From: Stenotrophomonas maltophilia D457
GTDB taxonomy: Bacteria > Pseudomonadota > Gammaproteobacteria > Xanthomonadales > Xanthomonadaceae
Direction: 5' to 3'
Length of the DNA stretch: 64,000 bases
Assembly (NCBI RefSeq): GCF_000284595.1
Contig: NC_017671.1
Span: 4,001,001 to 4,065,000 of the forward strand
In this document: positions 18,043-26,712 of the stretch, piece after piece
Numbering within the stretch: position 1 is the first letter of the stretch
Layout: every line of letters begins with the position of its first letter
Translations under genes and position numbers: made by a program
The notes under the pieces: model-generated
The model's input: only the letters and a program-made list of their open reading frames with translations
Database searches by the model: none
What the model was told of the DNA's origin: nothing

Positions 18043-18645
18043 TTATTCCAGCCCCAGCCAGCCGCCGATCACGCCGCGGGCTTCGTCCACGCCGGTACGG
18101 TCTTCGCCGGAGAACACCTGCACGCTGACGCTGTCACCGTAAGCCGATTGCAGCTCCTTGCGCACCTTCTGCAGGGACTGCATCTGCTGGCTGCGGCTGA
18201 GCTTGTCGGCCTTGGTCAGCAACGCGTGCGCCGGCAGGCCACGCTGCACGGCATAGGACAGCATCTGCCGGTCGTAGTCCTTCAGGGGGTGGCGGATGTC
18301 CATCACCACCACCAGGCCCTTGAGGGCCTCGCGGGTGCGGAAATACTTGTCAATGAAGGCCTGCCAGTGCGCCTGCAGGTCCAGCGGCACCTTGGCGTAG
18401 CCGTAACCGGGCAGGTCGACCAGATGCGCTTCCGGGGTGACCTGGAAGAACACCAGCTGCTGGGTGCGGCCGGGGGTCTTGGAGACACGGGCCAGGGCGT
18501 TCTGGCGGGTCAGCGCGTTGAGCGCACTGGACTTGCCGGCGTTGGAGCGGCCGGCGAAGGCCACTTCAGCCCCTTCGTCGGGCGGCAGCTGCCGCACGTT
18601 GTGGGCCGAAAGGTGGTAACGGGCGCGTTCGATGAGCAATGACAT
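18043..18645 (-). CDS. engB: Ribosome biogenesis GTP-binding protein EngB (YihA/YsxC)
   Basis: A 200-residue essential-type GTPase needed for large ribosomal subunit assembly. G1 P-loop GRSNAGKSS at residues 32-40, G3 DLPGYG, G4 TKAD and the G5 region are all visible. ATG at 18645 gives the normal length. It is divergent from the cytochrome c4 gene, an arrangement common in gammaproteobacteria, with 156 bases between starts. Confidence 0.96.
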   Translation of the reverse strand: MSLLIERARYHLSAHNVRQLPPDEGAEVAFAGRSNAGKSSALNALTRQNALARVSKTPGRTQQLVFFQVTPEAHLVDLPGYGYAKVPLDLQAHWQAFIDKYFRTREALKGLVVVMDIRHPLKDYDRQMLSYAVQRGLPAHALLTKADKLSRSQQMQSLQKVRKELQSAYGDSVSVQVFSGEDRTGVDEARGVIGGWLGLE

Positions 18646-18801
18646 GTGCCTAGGATCGCATGTTGCGGCGCCGCGCGCCCGTGCCGGCGGCCGCTGCGGC
18701 CATTTTGCTGCACTGCTGCGTTGACCGTGCGCGGAAACGGCGTTGATAATCCGGGCGATGCCGGCGGCCACCGTCCGGCCCGGTCCATACGGAGCTTCAG
18801 C

Positions 18802-19602
18802 ATGCGCCACGCTCGCGTTCTTGCCGTATCCGCCCTTGCCACTGCTGTAGTCGTTGCCGCTGCTGCGTTCGCGCAGACCACGTTGACCCCGCTGCCCGAC
18901 AACGGGCCGATCAATACCGCCTCGCTGGAGGTGGACTTCAGCAAGACCCACTGGGGCGATGCCAAGGCCGGCCAGACCAAGGCGACGGCCTGCGCGGCCT
19001 GCCATGGTGCCGACGGCAACTCCACGGTGGAGATGTACCCGTCCATTGCCGGCCAGAGCGAGCGCTACGTGGCCCAGCAGATGGCCCTGATCGCCAACGG
19101 CCAGCGCAGTTCCGGCGCGGCGGTGGCGATGGTGCCGTTCGTGCAGAACCTCACCCCGCAGGACATGCGCGATATCGGCGCCTACTTCGCCACGCAGAAG
19201 GCCAACGCCGGCATCGCCGATGACACGGCAGTGACCGATGGCCCCTACAAGGGCATGAAGTTCTACGAGATCGGCCAGCAGCTGTACCGCGGCGGCGATG
19301 CCAAGCGCGGCCTGCCGGCCTGCATGGCCTGCCACGGCCCTAGCGGTGCGGGCAATCCCGGCCCGGCCTATCCGCACCTCGGTGGGCAGCACGCCAGCTA
19401 TGTCGCGCGCCGCCTGCAGGAGTACCAGGCCGGCCAGACCAACGAGACCGACAAGGCGCACTTCCAGATCATGGCCACGGTCGCGCAGAAGCTCAGCGAG
19501 CAGGAGGTGCAGGCGCTGTCGAGCTACCTGCAGGGCCTGCACAACAAGGCCGACGATGTAGCCGCTGCGGCCACGCCGACGCAACCGGCTGCCGCCCCCT
19601 GA
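18802..19602 (+). CDS. Cytochrome c4, diheme periplasmic
   Basis: A 266-residue exported diheme cytochrome. Signal peptide residues 1-24 (cleavage at AFA-QTT). Two CXXCH heme sites: CAACH at 64-68 and CMACH at 174-178, each followed by a distal Met region (YPSIAGQ; YPHLGGQ; MVPF and IMA segments). Cytochromes c4 pass electrons to terminal oxidases. The C-terminal tail is alanine/proline rich. A strong terminator (19660-19690) separates it from the DsbA genes. Confidence 0.93.
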   Translation: MRHARVLAVSALATAVVVAAAAFAQTTLTPLPDNGPINTASLEVDFSKTHWGDAKAGQTKATACAACHGADGNSTVEMYPSIAGQSERYVAQQMALIANGQRSSGAAVAMVPFVQNLTPQDMRDIGAYFATQKANAGIADDTAVTDGPYKGMKFYEIGQQLYRGGDAKRGLPACMACHGPSGAGNPGPAYPHLGGQHASYVARRLQEYQAGQTNETDKAHFQIMATVAQKLSEQEVQALSSYLQGLHNKADDVAAAATPTQPAAAP

Positions 19603-19659
19603 CCACCACTGGTCGGCCCGGGCCGCGACGTCGGCCCACGGCTGCGGTATGTTTCCTTC

Positions 19660-19690
19660 ACGCCGGCGGCTGCGCCGGCGTTGCTTTTTT
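19660..19690 (+). terminator. Intrinsic terminator after cytochrome c4
   Basis: Stem ACGCCGGCG-GCTG-CGCCGGCGT (19660-19681) followed by TTGCTTTTTT. Position shows the downstream dsbA gene needs its own promoter or read-through; its Shine-Dalgarno GGAG lies immediately after. Confidence 0.88.
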
Positions 19691-19708
19691 CAACGGAGAT
19701 GCGTGTCG

Positions 19709-20359
19709 ATGAGGTTGATTTCCCGCCTGCTGTTGTCCGTGCTGGTGCTGCTGCCGCTGGCAGCCTGCGCCGCCACCCCCGCCAATGCCCCGCTGGTCGA
19801 GGGCAAAGACTACGAGCGCATCGCCCAGCCAGGCCCGTTCCAGCCGCTGGCCGGCAAGATCGAAGTGGTCGAGGTCTTCGGCTATACCTGCCCGCACTGC
19901 GCCCATTTCGAACCGCAGCTGGAAGCCTGGGCGGCCAAGCTGCCGGCCGACGTGCGTTTCACCCCGGTGCCGGCGGCCTTCGGTGGCGCCTGGGATGCCT
20001 GGGCACTGGCCTACTACGCCGCCGACGAAGTCGGCGTGGCCAAGCGCAGCCACGCTGCCGTGTTCAAGGCCCTGCACGAGCAGGGATCGCTGCCGATGCA
20101 GAACGTCTCGGCCGATGAGCTCGCCACGTTCTACAAGGCCTACGGCGTGACCCCGGACCGCTACCTCCAGGCGCTGCGCGGCGATGCCGTGCAGAAGAAG
20201 GTCGAGGCCGCGCGCGCGTTCGCCCAGCGCACCAAGATCCCGGGCACCCCGGCCATCATCATCAACGGCCAGTACCTGGTGCGGGGCAACAGCTTCGACG
20301 ACCAGCTGCGCATCGCCTCGGCGCTGATCGCGCAGGCCCGCGCCGCCCGCGGCCGCTGA
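19709..20359 (+). CDS. dsbA: Thiol:disulfide interchange protein DsbA, lipoprotein form (CPHC)
   Basis: A 216-residue periplasmic oxidoreductase that introduces disulfide bonds into exported proteins. The active site is CPHC at residues 61-64 in FGYTCPHCAHF, with the cis-proline loop in IPGTPAI near residue 170. The N-terminus MRLISRLLLSVLVLLPLAAC ends in a lipobox (LAAC, Cys20), so it is probably a membrane-anchored lipoprotein and not a soluble DsbA. ATG at 19709 is ten bases after GGAG. It is followed by a second paralogue, separated by 107 bases. Confidence 0.92.
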   Translation: MRLISRLLLSVLVLLPLAACAATPANAPLVEGKDYERIAQPGPFQPLAGKIEVVEVFGYTCPHCAHFEPQLEAWAAKLPADVRFTPVPAAFGGAWDAWALAYYAADEVGVAKRSHAAVFKALHEQGSLPMQNVSADELATFYKAYGVTPDRYLQALRGDAVQKKVEAARAFAQRTKIPGTPAIIINGQYLVRGNSFDDQLRIASALIAQARAARGR

Positions 20360-20466
20360 ACCAACGCCCACCCTCGACACGGCGCTGTCGCCGCCGCATG
20401 TCATCATTTCCCCCTGGCTGGCGCCTGGCGCCGGCCCCCACCTTTCCAGATGCTGGAGACGTTTCC

Positions 20467-21300
20467 ATGAAGATCCGTTACGCCCTCGCCCTCGCAGCGC
20501 TGCTGCCGATCCTGGCTGCCTGCAAGGCTGATGACGGCAGCACCAACACCACCGCGGCCCCGGCCGCACCGGCAGCCGCCCCGGCCACCGCCGAACCGGC
20601 CGCTGCGCCGGCCACGGGCAGCGAAGGCACCGCTCCGGCTGCCGCCGAAGGCGAAAAGGCCCCGGCCGAAGCCGCCCCCGCCGCGGCGCCGGCCCCGACC
20701 ACCGCCGCGCTGACCGGCCCGGCCCCGGTGGAAGGCGCCGATTACCAGGTGATCCCGAACGGCCAGCCGTTCCAGCCGGCTGCCGGCAAGATCGAAGTGA
20801 CCGAGATCTTCGGCTACGTCTGCCCGGCCTGCGCCGCATTCCAGCCGCTGGTCGGCCCGTGGAAGGCCGGCCTGCCCAGCGACGTGAACTTCGTCTACGT
20901 GCCGGCCATGTTCGGCGGCACCTGGGATGACTACGCCCGTGCCTTCTACGCCGCGCAGACCCTGGGCGTGCAGGAAAAGACCCACGAAGCGCTGTACGCC
21001 GCCATCCACTCGCAGAAGACCCTGAAGGGCGAGCGCGGCCGTGACTCGGTGGAAGACATCGCCAAGTTCTACGCCGCCTATGGCGTGGATCCGAAGCAGT
21101 TCGCCGCCACCATGGGCAGCTTCGCGGTGAACGCCAAGACCAACTCGGCCAAGCAGTTCGCCCAGCGCAGCCAGATCAGCGGCACCCCGTCGATCATCGT
21201 CAACGGCAAGTACCTGGTGAAGGGCAAGAGCTTCCCGGACATGCTGCGCATCGCCGACCACCTGATCGCCCGCGAACGCGGTGCGGCCCAGGCTCACTGA
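20467..21300 (+). CDS. DsbA-family thiol oxidoreductase, lipoprotein with Ala/Pro linker (CPAC)
   Basis: A 277-residue paralogue of the preceding gene. Lipobox ILAAC at Cys19 is followed by an alanine/proline/glutamate-rich linker of about 65 residues and then a DsbA domain. The active site is CPAC at 119-122 in place of CPHC, a change in the dipeptide that sets redox potential, so the two proteins may differ in oxidising power or partner. The cis-proline loop ISGTPSI is kept. The long linker would let the domain reach away from the membrane. Confidence 0.9.
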   Translation: MKIRYALALAALLPILAACKADDGSTNTTAAPAAPAAAPATAEPAAAPATGSEGTAPAAAEGEKAPAEAAPAAAPAPTTAALTGPAPVEGADYQVIPNGQPFQPAAGKIEVTEIFGYVCPACAAFQPLVGPWKAGLPSDVNFVYVPAMFGGTWDDYARAFYAAQTLGVQEKTHEALYAAIHSQKTLKGERGRDSVEDIAKFYAAYGVDPKQFAATMGSFAVNAKTNSAKQFAQRSQISGTPSIIVNGKYLVKGKSFPDMLRIADHLIARERGAAQAH

Positions 21301-21323
21301 TCCAACAGAAGCATTTCCCGGCC

Positions 21324-22091
21324 GTGAATTCCCCCCGTACACGGACCCTGCGCTTGCTGACGGCCAACATCCAGGCCGGCTCAAGTACCCGCCGCTACAG
21401 CGACTATGTGACCCGCAGCTGGTCACATGCGCTGCCGGCGGGGCGCAAGCGCAGCAGCCTGGACGCGATCGCCACCCTGGCGCGCGACCATGACATCGTC
21501 GGCCTGCAGGAGGCCGACCCGGGCAGCCTGCGCTCGGGCTTCACCAACCAGACCCACTACCTGGCCCAGCGCGCCGGCTTCAACTACTGGAGCCACCAGC
21601 CGAACCGGCGCATGGGCGGCGTGGCGTCCAGTGCCAATGGCCTGCTGAGCAAGCTGGAACCGGTGGAAGTGCAGGACCATGCCCTGCCCGGCCGCATCGG
21701 CGGGCGCGGCGTGCTGCTGGCCAAGTTCGGCGATGGTACCGATGGCCTGGCGGTGGCGGTGGCGCATCTGTCATTGGGCGCGGGCTCGCGGATGTCGCAG
21801 CTGGGCTTCATCGCCGAGCTGCTGTCCGACCACCCCAACGCGGTGCTGATGGGCGACTTCAACTGCCTGGCCGAACGCCCGGAAATGCAGGTGCTGTACC
21901 AGAAGACCCGGCTGCAGCCCCCGGGCTGCATCGTGCCGACCTTCCCCAGCTGGCGCCCCGACCGCGCCATCGACCACATCCTGGTCAGCAGTGGCCTGCA
22001 GACTCGTACCGTGGAAGCCGTACCAGCCGCGTTCTCCGATCACCTCGCCCTGGCGATGCAGATCGACGTCCCGGCCGACACCCTGCGCTGA
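21324..22091 (+). CDS. Endonuclease/exonuclease/phosphatase-fold protein
   Basis: A 255-residue protein of the EEP superfamily, starting at GTG 21324, 23 bases after the second DsbA gene and therefore probably in its operon. Family marks are LLTANIQAG near the N-terminus, VGLQEADPGSLR with the metal-binding Glu, VAHLSLG, MGDFNCLAE (catalytic Asp/Asn) and RAIDHILVSSGL and SDHLALAM (catalytic Asp-His). There is no signal peptide, so it is cytoplasmic despite the periplasmic neighbours. It could act on nucleic acid, inositol phosphate or phospholipid head groups; the sequence does not choose. Confidence 0.85.
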   Translation: MNSPRTRTLRLLTANIQAGSSTRRYSDYVTRSWSHALPAGRKRSSLDAIATLARDHDIVGLQEADPGSLRSGFTNQTHYLAQRAGFNYWSHQPNRRMGGVASSANGLLSKLEPVEVQDHALPGRIGGRGVLLAKFGDGTDGLAVAVAHLSLGAGSRMSQLGFIAELLSDHPNAVLMGDFNCLAERPEMQVLYQKTRLQPPGCIVPTFPSWRPDRAIDHILVSSGLQTRTVEAVPAAFSDHLALAMQIDVPADTLR

Positions 22092-22103
22092 CTCGCCCTT
22101 ACG

Positions 22104-22203
22104 GTAGGTGCGGACCGTTGGTCCGCACGCTCTGCGCCGGGCGCCGCCCGGCGCCCCCTAAATCGGGGCATAAACGACTTAATCCCCTCCGTCCCCTTTT
22201 TTT
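22104..22203. repeat. SMAG, GC palindrome and half of the 3231-type palindrome
   Basis: GTAG-headed GTGCGGACC-GTT-GGTCCGCAC at 22104-22128, then GCGCCGGGCG-C-CGCCCGGCGC (about 22135-22155), then one arm of the 27-bp palindrome seen at 3279-3305 (22175-22201). The last T of the T-run is the first base of the EamA stop. All lie between convergent genes. Confidence 0.75.
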
Positions 22204-23072
22204 CAGGCGGTGACGGGTGCCTTCAGGCGCCGCGCGGTCATCGTGCTGCCCACCGAGGCCAGCATCGTGCAGCCGATCGCCAGCCACTGCAGCCCATGCA
22301 GGTGCTCGTGCAGCAGAAGCATGGCCCACAGCGCGGCCACCGCCGGTTCCATGCTGATCAGGATGCCGAAGGTCTCCTTCGGCAGGCGCTTGAGCGCCAT
22401 CATCTCCAGTGACATCGGGATCGCGCTGGACACCAGCGCCACCAGCAGTCCGGCGGCCAGGATCTTCGGGTCGAGCAGCGCGGCACCGGCATGCACCACG
22501 CCCACCGGCACCACCACCAGGGATGCCGCCAGCAGCCCCAGCGACACCGAATGCCCGGCGTGCAGGTGGCCGGCACGCTTGCCGAACACGATGTACAGGC
22601 CCCAGCACGCCGCAGCACCCATCGCATACAGCACGCCGGCCGGATCCAGCGCCGGGCCGCCGCCGATCGGCAGCAGCAACAGCAACCCCACCGCCGCACA
22701 GCCCACCCAGAGGAAATCGATCGGTCGTCGTGACGACAGCATCGCCACCGTCAGCGGCCCGGTGAACTCGATGGCCACCGCGATGCCGAAGGGAATCGTA
22801 CGCAGGGCCATGTAGAACAGCAGGTTCATCAGGCCCAGGGTGAGCCCGTAGCGCAGGATGGTGATCGCATCCGCGCGGCTGGTCTTCCAGCGCCACGGCC
22901 GCCAGAACAGCAGCAACAACAGCGCCGAGAAGCCCACGCGCAGCGCGCTGGTGCCCTGCGCGCCGATCAGCGGGAACAGGTGTTTTGCGTAGGAGGTGCC
23001 GATGGCCAGCGAGGTGACCGAGCCGAGCACCGCCAGCGCCGGCAACATCGGCGCGAGTCGTGGGGTCCGCAT
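22203..23072 (-). CDS. EamA-family (RhtA-like) drug/metabolite exporter
   Basis: A 289-residue inner-membrane protein with ten predicted transmembrane helices in two EamA repeats (about 10-135 and 145-280). RTIPFGIAVAIEFTGPLTVA and LPKETFGILISMEPAVAALWAMLLLHE match the RhtA/YdcZ-type threonine-homoserine exporters. ATG at 23072 is preferred to a TTG two codons upstream. It is divergent from an Lrp/AsnC regulator, a typical pairing for amino-acid exporters, which suggests amino acid efflux controlled by that regulator. Confidence 0.88.
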   Translation of the reverse strand: MRTPRLAPMLPALAVLGSVTSLAIGTSYAKHLFPLIGAQGTSALRVGFSALLLLLFWRPWRWKTSRADAITILRYGLTLGLMNLLFYMALRTIPFGIAVAIEFTGPLTVAMLSSRRPIDFLWVGCAAVGLLLLLPIGGGPALDPAGVLYAMGAAACWGLYIVFGKRAGHLHAGHSVSLGLLAASLVVVPVGVVHAGAALLDPKILAAGLLVALVSSAIPMSLEMMALKRLPKETFGILISMEPAVAALWAMLLLHEHLHGLQWLAIGCTMLASVGSTMTARRLKAPVTA

Positions 23073-23144
23073 GGGCAAAGTCTATTGCGCCAGCGCCGAG
23101 CACTTGGCTCAATTGACGGCCCGTTCGTGCAACTTCTGCTCGCC

Positions 23145-23627
23145 ATGGCCACCGCCCCCGTGCTCGACAGCTTCGACCGCGCCATCCTCGACCTGCTGCA
23201 GCGGGACAACACCCTGCCGCAGCGCGAAATCGCCGAGGCCGTGCACCTGTCCACGCCGGCCGTGCAGCGCCGCATCAAGCGCCTGCAGGACAGCGGCGTG
23301 ATCGCGGCCAATGTGGCGGTGATCGCCGCCGCCCAGGTCGGGCGGCCACTGACCATCATCGTCGAAGTGCGCGTGGTCAGCGAGCAGCGCGACCGCGTGG
23401 CGCCGTTCAAGCGCCGCGTGCAGGACGACCCGGCGGTGCAGCAGTGCTACGCGATCACCGGCGATGGCGATTTCCTGCTACTGCTTTCGGCGGCGTCGAT
23501 GGAAGAGTACGAGGCCATTACCGAGCGGTTGTTCGGCGGCGATGACAACATCGAGCGCTTCCGTACGTCGGTCGCGCTGGGGACGTTGAAGCGCAGTTTC
23601 GAAGTGCCGCTGCTGCCAGGCCTGTAG
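23145..23627 (+). CDS. Lrp/AsnC-family transcriptional regulator
   Basis: A 160-residue regulator with the N-terminal helix-turn-helix (DLLQRDNTLPQREIAEAVHLSTPAVQRRIKRLQDSGVI, residues 14-52) and a C-terminal RAM domain (about 65-150) that senses amino acids. Divergent from the EamA exporter by 72 bases. Its stop TAG (23625-23627) is part of the GTAG head of a SMAG dimer. Confidence 0.92.
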   Translation: MATAPVLDSFDRAILDLLQRDNTLPQREIAEAVHLSTPAVQRRIKRLQDSGVIAANVAVIAAAQVGRPLTIIVEVRVVSEQRDRVAPFKRRVQDDPAVQQCYAITGDGDFLLLLSAASMEEYEAITERLFGGDDNIERFRTSVALGTLKRSFEVPLLPGL

Positions 23628-23693
23628 AGTCGAGCCATGCTCGACTGCCTCCTGATCGCAACGCAACAGCAGTCGAGCATGGCTCGACTCTAC
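23624..23693. repeat. SMAG dimer overlapping a stop codon
   Basis: GTAG at 23624-23627 supplies the Lrp-family stop codon. AGTCGAG-CCATG-CTCGACT and its inverted partner end in CTAC at 23693, ten bases before the M23 peptidase start at 23705. Confidence 0.85.
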
Positions 23694-23704
23694 ACTTTGA
23701 AACC

Positions 23705-24256
23705 ATGAGTACACCGCCCTCCCCCACCCGTCGCCTGCGCCGCTGGTTGCTGCGCGGCCTGTGGCTGGCCATCGCCCTCATTGCCGCGATGGCGCTGTGG
23801 AACAGCCCATGGGCCGCTGCGCCGAAGCTGCTGTGGACACTCTCTCGTATGCCGCCGGCCACGCAACTGGCGGTGCCGGTGGACGGCGTGCGGCCACGCC
23901 AGATCGCCGACACCTTCGGCGCACCACGTGGCCGTGACCGCTCCCACGCCGGCATCGACATCTTCGCCAAGCGCGGCACCGCGGTGCGCAGCGTCACTGC
24001 CGGCGTCATCGCGGACGTCAGCGAGCGCGGCCTCGGTGGCCGCCAGGTCTGGGTGATCGGGCCCGGGCGCGAACGTTACTACTACGCCCATCTGGACGAC
24101 TGGGCCGAGGGCCTGGCGCGCGGCCAGGTGGTCCAGGCCGGCGACCTGCTCGGGCATGTAGGCGACAGCGGCAATGCCAAAGGCACGCCGCCCCACCTGC
24201 ACTGGGGCATCTACGGCGCCGATGGCGCGCGCGATCCGCTGCCGCTGCTGCGCTGA
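23705..24256 (+). CDS. M23-family (LytM/NlpD-like) peptidase
   Basis: A 183-residue protein with an N-terminal signal anchor (about 15-36) and one M23 metallopeptidase domain. Zinc ligands are seen in RSHAGIDIFA (HxxxD) and PPHLHWGIY (HxH). Proteins of this type cut or regulate cutting of peptidoglycan cross-links. It is much shorter than NlpD and lacks LysM repeats. No operon partner. Periplasm-facing. Confidence 0.9.
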   Translation: MSTPPSPTRRLRRWLLRGLWLAIALIAAMALWNSPWAAAPKLLWTLSRMPPATQLAVPVDGVRPRQIADTFGAPRGRDRSHAGIDIFAKRGTAVRSVTAGVIADVSERGLGGRQVWVIGPGRERYYYAHLDDWAEGLARGQVVQAGDLLGHVGDSGNAKGTPPHLHWGIYGADGARDPLPLLR

Positions 24257-24308
24257 ACACCATGCGCTGCGTCGCGGCCCGCGTGAGCGCCTACCTCGTT
24301 CATGATTT

Positions 24309-24332
24309 GTAAATAGGAATAGTTCGTATTAC
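24309..24332. promoter_or_regulatory. Candidate Fur box upstream of siderophore receptor
   Basis: An AT-rich stretch in GC-rich surroundings with partial dyad symmetry (GTAA at one end, TTAC at the other, GGAATAGTTC in the middle), 110 bases upstream of a TonB-dependent siderophore receptor. Position and composition suit iron control by Fur; only about 14 of 24 positions pair, so confidence is moderate. Confidence 0.45.
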
Positions 24333-24441
24333 CATTTCTTTCGTTTCCGGTGGTGCCAGGACGGCCTGCCCGCCCGTTTCCCACCCGTAGCGCCTCGCCT
24401 TCTGGATGCCGGCCGAGCGCGCGTGCTCGTCCAGGACCCCC

Positions 24442-26580
24442 ATGACCTGTTCCGCCTTCCGTATCCCGCAGCCGCAGCGGCTGTCCGTTGCCGTACTCGT
24501 TGCACTCTGCGCCCTGGCCCCGGCCGCCTTCGCCGACACCGCCGCCGACCCGACCACGCTGGACAAGGTGATGGTCAAGGGCGAACGCGCCGAAGGCTAT
24601 TCGGTGCGCCGCACCTCGGCCGGTACCCGCTTCGACCTGGCACCGCGCGAGATCCCGCAGTCGGTCAGCATCATCAGCCACCAGCGCATCGAAGATCAGA
24701 AGCTCGACGACATCATCGACGTGCTGGCCAACACCACCGGCGTGACCAGCACCCAGTCCGACAGCGAGCGCACCGAGTTCTACGCGCGTGGGTTCTACAT
24801 CGATGCCTACCAGTTCGACGGCCTGCCGACGCAGATGGTGCAGAACTGGAGCTACGGTGACTCCGGCCTGGATCTGGCGCTGTACGACCGCGTGGAAGTG
24901 GTGCGCGGCGCCACCGGCCTGCTCAGCGGCGCCGGCAATCCGTCGGCGTCGGTGAACCTGATCCGCAAGCATGCCGACAGCGCCGAGCTGACCGGCAGCG
25001 TCTCGGTGAACGTCGGCAGCTGGGGCCGCACCCGCACCACGGTGGATGTGGGCAGTGCGCTCAACGCCAGCGGCAGCGTGCGTGGGCGCGTGATCGGCAG
25101 CTACCTGGATACCGACGGCCAGATGGACCGCTACAACCAGCGCAAGACGCTGGGCTACGCCGTCATTGATGCCGACCTGACCCCGGACACCCAGCTGAGC
25201 GTGGGCTACGACTACCAGCAGAAGCGCGCCAACGGTGCGACCTGGGGCGGCTTCCCGATGTGGTACGCCGATGGCAGCCCGACCAACTACCCGACCTCGT
25301 TCAATCCGTCGCCGGACTGGACCTACTGGGACACCACCAGCAAGCGCGCGTTTGCCACCCTGCAGCACGCCTTCAGCAACGGCTGGAAGTTCAGGATCGG
25401 CGCCACCCACGACCGCACCAACGCCGACGACAAGCTGTTCTATCCGTCCTACACCGCGTTCGACAAGGCCACCGGCACCGGCGTCACGCCGATGGCCGGC
25501 TTCTACAACACCGAGCGCAAGGTCGATGGCATCGATGGCTACATCGACGGCCCGTTCCAGCTGTTCGGCCGCGAGCACCAGTTCATGGCCGGCCTGAGCT
25601 ACAACAAGCGCGAATTCGCCAACTACGGTGACTTCCAGATGGGTGGCCCCGGCACCGGCTGGAATCCCTTCAGCTCCTATCTCGACTGGACCGGCAACAT
25701 CGCCCAGCCGAACTGGAACCCGCTGGCGCTGGCCAGCCAGGGCACCATCACCCAGAAGGCCGGCTATGCCGCCACCCGTCTGTCGCTGGCTGATCCGCTG
25801 AAGCTGATCCTCGGTGCGCGCTACACCAACTGGAAGAGCGAAGGCGAGAACGACGACCGCGAACACAAGGTGACCACCCCGTACGCCGGCCTGGTGTATG
25901 ACATCAACGATACCTACTCCGCGTACGCCAGCTACACCGAGATCTTCCAGCCGCAGACCGCACGTGACCGCAACGACCGTTATCTCGACCCGGTCGACGG
26001 CAAGAGCTACGAGGTGGGCGTCAAGGGTGCCTGGTTCGACAACCGGCTGAACGCCTCGCTGGCGGTGTTCCGCATCGAGCAGGACAACGTCGCCCAGGTC
26101 ACCAGCGAGCCGATCATCGGCCGTCCGGGTGAGTTCGCCTCGATCGCCGCACGCGGCACCGTCAGCCGTGGCTTCGAATTCGAAGTGAACGGCGAACTGG
26201 CACCGGGCTGGAACGCGACCTTCGGTGCTTCGCGCTATGTGGCCAAGGACATCAACGGTGCCGACATCAACACCAACCTGCCGCAGACCGCATTGAAGCT
26301 GTTCACCAGCTACACCCCGCAGTCGCTGCAGGAACTGACCATCGGTGGCGGTGCCAACTGGCAGAACCGCATCTATTACGCCGCGCCGGTGGTGGGTCGC
26401 TTCGAGCAGGAAGGTTACGCACTGGTCAGTGCCTTCCTGCGCTACCGCATCTCGCCGGAGTTCAGCGTGCAGGCCAACCTCAACAACCTGCTGGACAAGA
26501 AGTACTACTCGCAGATCACCGGCTACGGTGCGTACGGCGATGGCCGCAATGGCTCGCTGACGTTCACCTGGGCGTTCTGA
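24442..26580 (+). CDS. TonB-dependent siderophore receptor (FpvA/FhuE-like)
   Basis: A 712-residue outer-membrane receptor. Signal peptide residues 1-31 (AFA-DTAAD); no N-terminal signalling domain, so it is a simple transporter. TonB-box region TTLDKVMVKG near residue 37; plug domain about 60-165 with YARGFYIDAYQFDGLP and VEVVRGATGLLSGAGNPSASVNLIRK, the hallmark of ferric-siderophore receptors; a 22-strand barrel to the C-terminal SLTFTWAF with final Phe. ATG at 24442 has AGGA seven bases upstream. A possible Fur box lies at 24309. The siderophore is not identifiable. Confidence 0.92.
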   Translation: MTCSAFRIPQPQRLSVAVLVALCALAPAAFADTAADPTTLDKVMVKGERAEGYSVRRTSAGTRFDLAPREIPQSVSIISHQRIEDQKLDDIIDVLANTTGVTSTQSDSERTEFYARGFYIDAYQFDGLPTQMVQNWSYGDSGLDLALYDRVEVVRGATGLLSGAGNPSASVNLIRKHADSAELTGSVSVNVGSWGRTRTTVDVGSALNASGSVRGRVIGSYLDTDGQMDRYNQRKTLGYAVIDADLTPDTQLSVGYDYQQKRANGATWGGFPMWYADGSPTNYPTSFNPSPDWTYWDTTSKRAFATLQHAFSNGWKFRIGATHDRTNADDKLFYPSYTAFDKATGTGVTPMAGFYNTERKVDGIDGYIDGPFQLFGREHQFMAGLSYNKREFANYGDFQMGGPGTGWNPFSSYLDWTGNIAQPNWNPLALASQGTITQKAGYAATRLSLADPLKLILGARYTNWKSEGENDDREHKVTTPYAGLVYDINDTYSAYASYTEIFQPQTARDRNDRYLDPVDGKSYEVGVKGAWFDNRLNASLAVFRIEQDNVAQVTSEPIIGRPGEFASIAARGTVSRGFEFEVNGELAPGWNATFGASRYVAKDINGADINTNLPQTALKLFTSYTPQSLQELTIGGGANWQNRIYYAAPVVGRFEQEGYALVSAFLRYRISPEFSVQANLNNLLDKKYYSQITGYGAYGDGRNGSLTFTWAF

Positions 26581-26610
26581 TCAGACGCGGGGTTCGCACG
26601 CCCCGCACCT

Positions 26611-26667
26611 GTAGAGCCGAGCCCATGCTCGGCTCAGAGAATCAGCCGAGCGCGGGCTCGGCTCTAC
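26611..26667. repeat. SMAG dimer
   Basis: GTAG head, AGCCGAGC-CCAT-GCTCGGCT dyad and inverted partner ending CTAC. Lies between two convergent TonB-receptor genes; a further stem GGCAGCGCCGG / CCGGCGCTGCC at about 26676-26703 follows. Confidence 0.85.
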
Positions 26668-26712
26668 ACCCGCAAGGCAGCGCCGGAACTGACCGGCGCT
26701 GCCAACGTCACA

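Noticed and set aside
24211-25866. Minus-strand frame of 551 codons opposite the siderophore receptor
   Set aside because: Shadow frame; composition Val/Ala/Gly/His-rich with no family pattern.
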